Shown here: piece by piece, positions 53,301 to 62,300 of the stretch
How the letters are laid out: each line of letters begins with the position of its first letter
How positions within the stretch are numbered: position 1 is the first letter of the stretch
Source: Gammaproteobacteria bacterium
GTDB lineage: Bacteria; Pseudomonadota; Gammaproteobacteria; Thiohalomonadales; Thiohalomonadaceae
Assembly (NCBI GenBank): GCA_003252455.1
Contig: QKED01000011.1
Span: forward strand, 1 to 64,000
Length of the DNA: 64,000 nucleotides
Direction of reading: 5' to 3'
The notes under the pieces: generated by a model
Database searches by the model: none
The model's input: the letters and a program-made list of their open reading frames with translations, nothing else
What the model was told of the DNA's origin: nothing
Translations under genes and position numbers: made by a program

Positions 53301-56300
53301 TGGAGTAGTTCCACTCGCTGGTCAGGGTGTCGGTGGCTGAGACGTACCCGCTCGGTGCGTAGACCGCCTTGCCGACGTCGTCACTGCCCTGGTTCGACGT
53401 CTTGCCGTTCTCGGACCACTCCGGGGCGAGGTAGATGGAGCCACTCGCGCTGTCGGTCAGTGTGTAGGTGCGCGTACCGGTATCGCTGTAGTAATCGACA
53501 CTCCAGCGTTTGACCCCGGCGTTCTCCAGGCTGTTGTCGATCTGCGTGTAGTAGCTGCCGGTAGACTCGGTGTAGCCGGAGACCTCGTCGTACTCGCTCC
53601 AACTGGTGAGCGTGTCCTGCTTGTTGGTGCGATCCTGGACATAGTTGACCGTGGCCGAGTCCTTATAGGTGCCGACCTTCTCGCTCAGGTCGGAGAGGGT
53701 GCCGGTGTTGGTGATCTTGTCGAGCTGATTGACGATGGTGGCGGCCGCAGCGGAGGGTACCCGCAGGTACTTGTCCGACCAGCCCGGCTGGTCGATGTAG
53801 ACGACGGTGTCGGCGGCGTCGCCGATCCACGCCTGCCCCTCGCTCCAGGTGCTGGAGGCGAGTTCGCCGCCGATGTTCTGCCAGATCGTCGCGCTGGTGA
53901 TCGCCACGTCGAAGATCGGCTTGTAGCCGAGGTAGGTGATCACCGCGTTCTTCTGCGCGTCGGAGAGGCCACCGAAGCGGTTGTCCGCGATGTCGGTGAA
54001 CTGCTCGGTGGTCGGGCGCGTCACCCCGGCGTTGTCCCAGATGGCGTTGTTCGAGTTGAGGTAGTCCACCCCCTCGATGAACCACTCGCGCTCGGTGGTG
54101 CCGTTCCAGTAGCCGGTCTGCACCAGCGTGAGGCCGAGGCTGGGGTACTCCTGACCGGCCACCACCTCCTCGGTGCCCACCTGCTGGAGCACCTGGGTCG
54201 GCACGTACTCGGTGCGCGAGACCTGCACCGTGCCGTCGGCGACCTGGATCTGGCCATCGAGCACGCGCACCGTCTCCGTGCTCTGCACGATCTTGGGGCT
54301 GGGCAGGGAGCGGTCGTCGCCGAGGCTGGCGCTGGCGTCGAGGTCGAAGTCGTCGGCTGCACGCAGGGTCACATCGCCACTGGCGTTGAGCGCCGCCTGG
54401 CCACTGACCGAGAGGCTGCCGGTCACCAGCTCGGCGGTGGTGAAGAGGGTGTCGCGCGACGCTGTCTCTGTGAGGCCCGCCGCCACACCGGCGTTGACCT
54501 CGATGTCGCCGGTCGAGTCGATCTGGCCGAGGATCTGCACATCGTCCACCGCGTTGACCAACACGCGGGCGCCGTCCCCTTCGCTCGCTTCGAGCACGCC
54601 GTCGATGAGCACGCTGCCGCCGTAGAGGTGGGTCAGCGCGGCGCTGCTCACCTTGGCGCGATTGAGCGTGGTGTCGCTGCGGTCGACATAGAGGATATCC
54701 GTGGCCTGGAGGAACACCTCGGAGCCCGAGCTGCGCGCCTTGACCAGCGCCTCGCCGAGGATCTGCACGTCGTAGCCCTGGATGGCGACCCGATGGAGCG
54801 CGTTGACCAGGTCGTAGACGTAGACGGTGCCCGCGCTCGAATCGATCTGCACGCTGGCGACCTTGGTGGTGGCGCCGCTCTCGGTCGCCTCCAGCTTGCC
54901 GATCTGGCCGAGCAGCAGCACGTCGCCCGCCGCCCCCAGGTCGATGGCGCCGCCGACGCCGGTCTCGATGCTGCCGCCGGAGAGGCGGATCGGCACGCCG
55001 CCGTAGATCGGGCTGGACTGGTCGGCCAGCACCGCGCCGCTGTCGTCGAGGTACTCGCCGCTGAGCGGGTCGATCTGGAAGCCGTCGACATCACCCACCT
55101 TGAGCGTCACGCCGTCGGCGTAGGTGTCGACCAGGTTGTCGCTATCCTCGCCGTCGAGGTAGGGGTTGCCGTAGGCGTCGCTCTCGACCGTGGTGGCGCT
55201 CACCACCAGGCCGGTGCCGCTGGCATCGCTGCCGCCGTAGATGTGCACGCTGGCATCGCCCTGCACCACGCCGTTGACCGTCACCAGGCCACCGGCATCG
55301 ATGGCCACGCTGGAGCCGCTGTCGTCGCTGGATATGGTGCTGTCGTTGATCTGGATGGCGCCCAGGGTGTCGATGTCGATCAGGCTGGGGCTACCGCCGC
55401 TTAAGCCCGTGGCGGTGGCGTCGGTGGTGATCGAGCTGCCGTGACCGATGAGCAGGTCCAGGCCACTGCTGGCGCTGGTCTGGATGCGCACCTGGCCGCT
55501 CGCCTCGATGCGCCCTGCCGCCGCCTCGCTCTGCCCGCTGGCCGCGAAGCCGCCGGAGGCCGAGCCGATCTGCACCAGGCCGGTCGAGAGGATGTTGACG
55601 TCGGCGGACTCGCCCCACCAGCTGACGTTGGCGCCGTTGCTGGTAGTGGCACCGGCGTACACCGCGCCGTTGAGTTCGAGGCCGCCGACGCTGAAGTCGA
55701 TCGACGAGTCGTCCCCGGAGGTGGCCAGGGTGGCGGCGCTGCGCACCAGGGTCTTGCCCAGCGAGTCGATGGCGATCTGCCCGGTGACGTTGAGGCTGGC
55801 GCCGAGGTCGGTCGACTTGCCGCCGACCAGGCCGACGCCGCCCAGGGTGAGGGTGCCCTCGGAGTCGAGCCGCAGGCGCTGGTCGCTGCCGGTGAGGGTG
55901 ACCTCGGCATCGACCACCTCGATGTGCCCGGCGGCGGCGATGCGCACCGACCCCGTGGCGGCGAGGCTGCCGGTGACGCTGGCCGTGCTGGTGGCCGCAC
56001 CGCTGGCGCTGACGTCGACCTCCCAGTCGCTGCTGGAGGCGGTCGCCGCCGTGCTCTCTATAACGCCGTCGAGGTGCACGTCGACAGCGGCGAGCTGTAC
56101 CAGGGCATCGGTGACGATGCGTCCGGTGTGGCTGCCGTCGCTGCTCTTGGCCAGGTAGAGGTCGCCGCCGGAGGAGGCGAGGTCGACCAGCGCCAGGTCG
56201 CCTGGGTCCATGCCGATGAGGCCGCTGACCACCAGGGTATCGGCGGCGTTGACCTGGATGTGGCGGCTCTCCGCGCTGCCCGTGCCGGTGACGTTGAGGC

Positions 56301-59300
56301 TGGCACTGGCGTCGATCAGCACGCTGATGGTGTCGCCGTCGACCAGCCCGCCGCCGACGCGGTTGCTAATGAGGAACTCGTCGGCGCTCTCGCCGCTGCT
56401 GCTCTGCATGCGGTTGGAGAGGTCGCGGTGCTCGATGCCCGCGCCGCTGGTGGAGAGTTCGATATGGCGGTCGGCTTGCACCTCACCACGAATCACCAGC
56501 GCGCTGCCGGCGCTGAGGAGCACATCGGAGCCGCTGCCACCGGCGATGATGCTGCCCTTGACGTCGCCGAACTCGCCGAGGTCGAAGGAGATGGCGCCGT
56601 TCTGGGTCTCCAGCCTGCCGCTCCAGTCGAGGTCGACGTCGGTGCCGTCGCTGCTCGACCCGCTGTAGAGCTGGATCGCGCTCTCCGCCAGCACCTTACC
56701 GGCGATATAGAGCTTGCCATTGGGGCCTGCCGGGGCGCCGATGTTGACCTCCGCGCCGCTACCGGAGGCGCTGATGCTGTAGGGCGAGGTCGAACTCAGG
56801 TCACCACTGCTCAACTGGGTCAGACCCAGTTGTGCGGCGTTCACCGAGCCCGATTGCACCAGGGTCATGGCGTAGGCGCTGGTGAACAGCAGCTTGCCGT
56901 CGCGCAGCTGCATCTCGATGGTCGGCGCCGCGTCGATGGCCGGGTCGGCGGCGAAGTCGCTAAAGGCGCTGCCGATGGCCGGGGCGTCGTCGCTGCCGTC
57001 GTTACTGACCACCAGCCAGCTCGCCGTTTCGAGCGCTGTCTGCAGGTCGTCGCGCAGGTCGGCGATGCCTGTGTTGCTGGCATCCACCGGCACGCTGACG
57101 TCCGCCTGGATCACATAGTTGCCCTTGTCGACCTGCAGCCTCAGGGTCGGCGCGGCGCTCATCACGCCGTTGGCGCTCTCGGGCCAGCCAGCGGCCCAGA
57201 TCGCCTGCTCGTAGCCGCTGGCCAGGATCTGCAGCGTACCCGGTGCGTTGAGGTTGATGGTGCTGTCGGCGGCCCAGGTCTGTAGGTCGGCGGAGCCGAG
57301 CAGCACCAGGCCGCTGCCCTCGTAGTCGCCGCCATCGAGCGGGTCGCTGCCGCCGTTGAGGTCGAGGCCGCTCCAGGCCCAGAGGTAGCCGCCGACGAGG
57401 ATCTGCTCGTCGGCGTTGAGGGTGATCGTGGAGCTGCCGTCGGCCCCGCCCTCGGCGCTGGTCTGGGTCAGGCTGCGGCCCTGGTAGGTGCCGCTGGCGT
57501 CGAACTGCTGGATCACCTCGCCACCGGCGATGGCTGCGCCGTAGAGCACCACATCCTGCGCGGCGTTGATCGCGATGGTCGAATCCGGGTTGACCGTGAC
57601 CAGCTCGGAGGCGGCGTGTACCAGCACGCTGATGCCGTCGGCGTGGTCGCCGCCGTCGACCTGGATGCGATCGCTGGCGTAGAGGTAGCCGGAGGTCTCG
57701 ATCGCCTCGCCGCTGGTGTTGACGGTGTGGCCGCCGATGTAGGCCTGGCCGTCGACGTCGATGAGGATGTCGGCGTACTCGTCGGACCAGCTGAAGCTGC
57801 GCCCGAGGTAGTTGTTCGCGGCGTCGAATTCTAGCGTGACGTCGCCGCCCGCGACGACGTAGCTCATCAGCTCGATATCGCCGGGCGAGGTGATCTCGAT
57901 GTGGCCGCCCGAGTTGTCGCTGGTCTGGCCCGCCGCGTAGACCCCGCCGCTGGTGGTGAGCACCAGGGAGAGGCCGTCGTCGTCCTCTCCGGCGACCCCG
58001 CCGCTGAGGCTGACCGACTTGGCCGCCGAGACGCCGCTGGCGATGTAGAGCTGCTCGCCCGCGCTCACGCTCACCGTGGAGTCGTGGCCGAAGGTGGTGC
58101 CGTCGCTGCCGATGACACCACCGGCGATGACGTTGCCGTAGAGGTCGACATCCTGGGCGCCGTGGATCTCGACGCGGCTGCCGTCCTCGATGGTGTTGAA
58201 CACGGCGAGGCTGTCGACGTAGACGCTCGACCCGTGGGCGTCGGCGCCGCCGGTGCTGGTGAGCGTCGCATCAAAACCGCCCCACACCTGGATCGAGTCC
58301 TGCACCTGGGTCGGCGGCGAGAGTTCGTAGTAGACGTACGCCGCGGAGCGGATCAGCAGGTCGGAGCCGGCGCCGGTCTCCTTGACGATACCGGTGAGGA
58401 TCACCGCGTCGTCGGCGGCCAGCTCCAGCAGGCTGTCGTCGCCCAGGGTGTAGAGGGTGCCGGAGATCAGCAGGCCGAAGCTGCTGGTGCCGTAGAGGTA
58501 GTGGTCCGCGCTCAGGTGGTCGAGGTAGGCGCTGACGTCGTTGCTCGCGTTGCCCGCGTTGAGATTCAGCGCGTCGGCGCTGGCCAGGTTGCCCTGGATG
58601 ATCAGCTCGCTGCCCGCGGTGAGGGTGGCATCGGCACCGGCGCCGCTGATGGAGAGGGAGGGCAGGCCGTCGCTGTCGAACAGGGCGTCGCCGTAGGCGT
58701 CGGTATCGAACTGGGCACCGCTCTGCACCGAGCCGCCGATCGCGACAATGAGCTGCTCCCCTGCGCTCAGGTTGACCTGGCCGTCGGCCTCCCAGGCGAC
58801 CATGCGCCCGCCCTCCAGCACCACCAGGTCGCCGACGGCGGTGGCGTTCAGCTCGGAGCCGACGCCGCTGGCGCGGATCAGGCCGTTCAGTTCGGCGCCG
58901 ATGCGTGCGTCGATGTCGATCAGGCTGCCGTCGGCGGTGGTCTGGGTGGTGCTGGCGCCGTCGGTGTAGACGTGGTCGGCGAGCAGTCGCACGAGGTCCG
59001 GCGCACTCAGGGTGACCGAGGGGAGCACCAGGATGTCGTCCGTGCTGGCGGCGGAGTCGGCCACCGAGATCCAGAGGATGCCGCTGCCGTCGTCCTCACC
59101 GGTCGATACGGCGCCGCCGATCTCGACCCGCCCCGAGACCTCGGTGACGTAGGCGTCGTGGCTCACCAGCAGGTCGAGCTGACCGGAGTTCCCTGCGTCG
59201 GTATCCACCTCGAAGGGGTTGGCGACCGAACCGATATCGCCCTCGGCGCTGAGGCGCACGTTGAGGCCGCTGGCGTTGCTCAGGGCGTCGGCGTTGGCGT

Positions 59301-62300
59301 CGGTGATGTTGCCGCTGCTGGTCGAGAGCACCACGTCGCCGTCGGTCGAGACCAGGCGGTCGACGGCGATGTCGTCGTCGCTGTGGATGTAGATGCCGCC
59401 CTGCGCGGTGGCCTTGAGCACGCCAGCGTCGATGCGCACGTCGAAGGCGTTGTTGAGGTGGCCGATGGTGCCGCCCGCGGTGAGGGTCACATCGCCGCTC
59501 GCCGGGCTGGTGACCCCCTGGGTGGTGAGGTTGATCACCGGGCTGTCGGCATCCTCGTAGGCGTCGCGGATCGAGCCGGAGGCGCTCAGGCTCACCGAGG
59601 TGGCGGAGACCACCTCGCGCACCCACATGTCGCCGCCCGCGTTGTCGATCGCGACCTGACCGGCGCTGGCGACGCGACCGACGTTGAGGGTGGTGATGGT
59701 GGCGGCGTGGCCGTTGACCGTGGTCGAGCCGGTGACCTGCTGGAGCAGCACCGCGCCGCTGGCGCTGGTGCGCAGCTCGCCGCTCTCGCCCACCTGGATG
59801 CGCAGGGCGCCGACAGCGTCTGCGGCGCTCACACTGGTGCCCGCGACCAGGCTGAGGTCGCCGAGTGCGGTGAGGGTGGCGCTGCTGCCGGTCGGGTCTG
59901 CGTCGCTGATCGCGCCGGTGGTGATGAGGTGGACGTCACCGCCCGAGGCGACCCGCTCGATGACCAGGTCGGAGGTAGAGCCGATGGCCAGGTTGTCGTC
60001 GGCGATGGCGCTGAGGGTGCCGCTCACCTCGACGTCGATGTCGTCCTTGAGCTGCACCGTGAGGCTCTCGATGGTGCCCTTGTCGAGCACCAGGGCGTCG
60101 CTGAAGAGGTCGACCGGGGCGCTGGCGTCGGTGCTGTAGTCGGCGGTGCGGCCCTGGTTGCTGGTGAGCTGCTGCCACTGGCTCGGGTCGAGGTAGTAGG
60201 TGCGGTTGAGGTCGATCTCGCCCATGTCCTGCAGCGCCTGGTAGAGGCCGTAGCTCTCAGGGCTGGTCTGCACCAGCACCGTCTCGCCGCTGAGTACGGT
60301 CTGCAACACCTCGGCCTGATTGGTCGCCCCGGTCTGGTAGTCGACCGCGATCTTCTCCCAGCGCCCGGTGTTGCTCAGATCCTCGGCGCCGAGGTCGACG
60401 TTGTTCTCGGCGCCGCCGATGAAGCGGTAGAGGGCGTAGTGCACGCCACGGATGTCGTCCGGCGTCGCCTTGGAGAGGATCGCCTGCTGGCTGCTGCTGA
60501 GGCTGGAGAAGTCGGCGGGGTCGGCGATGTTGGTCGCCGCGGAGACCGAGCCCATCTGTGCACCCGAGCCCAAGGCCTGGAGCGTGACGTGGGCGCCGGC
60601 GACGTTGGCCATCTCCGCTGGCAGGTCGGTCGAGGCGCCGTAGAGTTCGGCCTGCGGGTAGAGGTAATTGATCAGCGCGGGCGAGACCGGGAAGCTGGCC
60701 CGATCCAGGGTGAAGGTGCGCGCCGCGGTGCGTGCGTCGATGGTCGCCTGGTCGTACTCGAACAGGTAGTCCTGGTCGTAGTTGTTGGCCCCCTCGCTCT
60801 GGTGCACGGCGTAGAGGCGGGAGAGCTTGGTGGTCTCGTTGGCGTAGCGCTCGGCACTCGCGTCGACACTCCAACCGTCGCTGGCGATCTCCGTCCAGTT
60901 GCCGTCCTGGAAGTCGATGGCGCCGAGGATCAGGCGCTCGCCCGCGCCGATGTAGCGGAACACCGACTGCGAGGCCAGATCCTGCACCTCGGTGGTAGCG
61001 GTGATGGCGGTTATTTGGTACTGCGCCAGGCTGGCGTCGAGGCTATAGCTGTCGAACGCGGCGTAGGCGGCGTAGCTGTAGTCGTAGAGGCGCAGGGCGA
61101 CATCGCTGGTGCCGCTCAGGGTGAAGGCGATCGCGATCGGGCTCTCGACCAGCGCGGCGTTGGTGCGTGTCGCGGCCAACTGGATGTGGGTGGCGTCGAT
61201 GACGATGGCGTAGTAGGCGCTGCCGTCACTCAGCCCGTCGGCGCTCTCGCTGCTGCCCAGGTCGAAGAAGAGCTGGTCGCCGGTCGCGAGCCCGTGGGCC
61301 GAGGCGAAGCCGATGACGCTATCAGCGACCTCGGTCACCGCCAGCTCGGCGACTGGTGCGCGGTAGCTGCTGACATAGTGGTGGGCCGCCGGGTCGACGC
61401 TAAAGCTCGCCGGGTCGTCCTCCAGGGCGCTCCAAAGCGCTGCGTCGCTATAGTCCTGGTTGGGCAGCACCAGCAGCTCGCCGGGGGTGCCGACGTAGGC
61501 GTAGAGGGTGTCGTTGACCAGCACCTGGGTCTCGGCGCTGGCGCTGATGGCGCCATAGTCGGCGCCACGGATCAGCGCCCAGTAGTCGTGGTAGTCCTCG
61601 CTCGCCTGGGTCTCCTCGGCCAGCAGTTGGGCGCTGATGGCGCCCGCGGCCTGCGCGCCGCTCAGGGCCAGGCCTTCGTTCAGGGCGCTGACCTGGTCGG
61701 CTGAGAGGCCGACGAAGGCCTCCTGCCAGTCGTCGAGGATCGAGCCGTTGCTCGCCACCAGCGAGACATCCCCGGAGAGCGACTGTACTGAGGCGATCGG
61801 GGTGACGGTATCGGTGTAGCTGAGTGGCTCGACCAGCACCAGGTCGCCGCTGGTTTCCGTCACATAGATGTCGTTCAGGGCGTAGATCGCCAGGCCGCCG
61901 CTGGCGCTGTAACTGGTGTCGACGCGCAGCACCTGCGAGGCGCTGCCGACCGCCCCCAGCTGGGCCAGCAGCTCGACCCGGTTACCCTGGAGCTTGGCGC
62001 TCGCGTTGTCCGCGGTGATGCCGTTCGGCGCGGTGATGGTCACGTCCCCTTGGTCCGACGCGATGACACCGGCGTTGACCACCGAGCTGGTGCCGTCCTC
62101 CGAGACGGCGTCCAGGGTGATGTCGCCGTGGGCGTCCACATCGACCCGGTCGCTGCCGCTTAGGGTGAGGTCGACCGTCGCGCCGTAGGAGGTGATGTGG
62201 GTGCTTTGGGCGGTGTGCAGGATCGCGGCGTCGTCGCCGAGCACCGAGCCAATGGAGCGGATGGTGATGCTCGCCGCGTCGGGCGCCTGCACCTCACCGA

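Noticed and set aside
57901-61704. A 1267-codon open frame on the plus strand
   Set aside because: It is antisense to the giant exoprotein. The GC-rich codon use of the minus-strand gene leaves the opposite frame open. The translation is Val/Gly/Ala/Asp-rich and low in complexity, with no domain.
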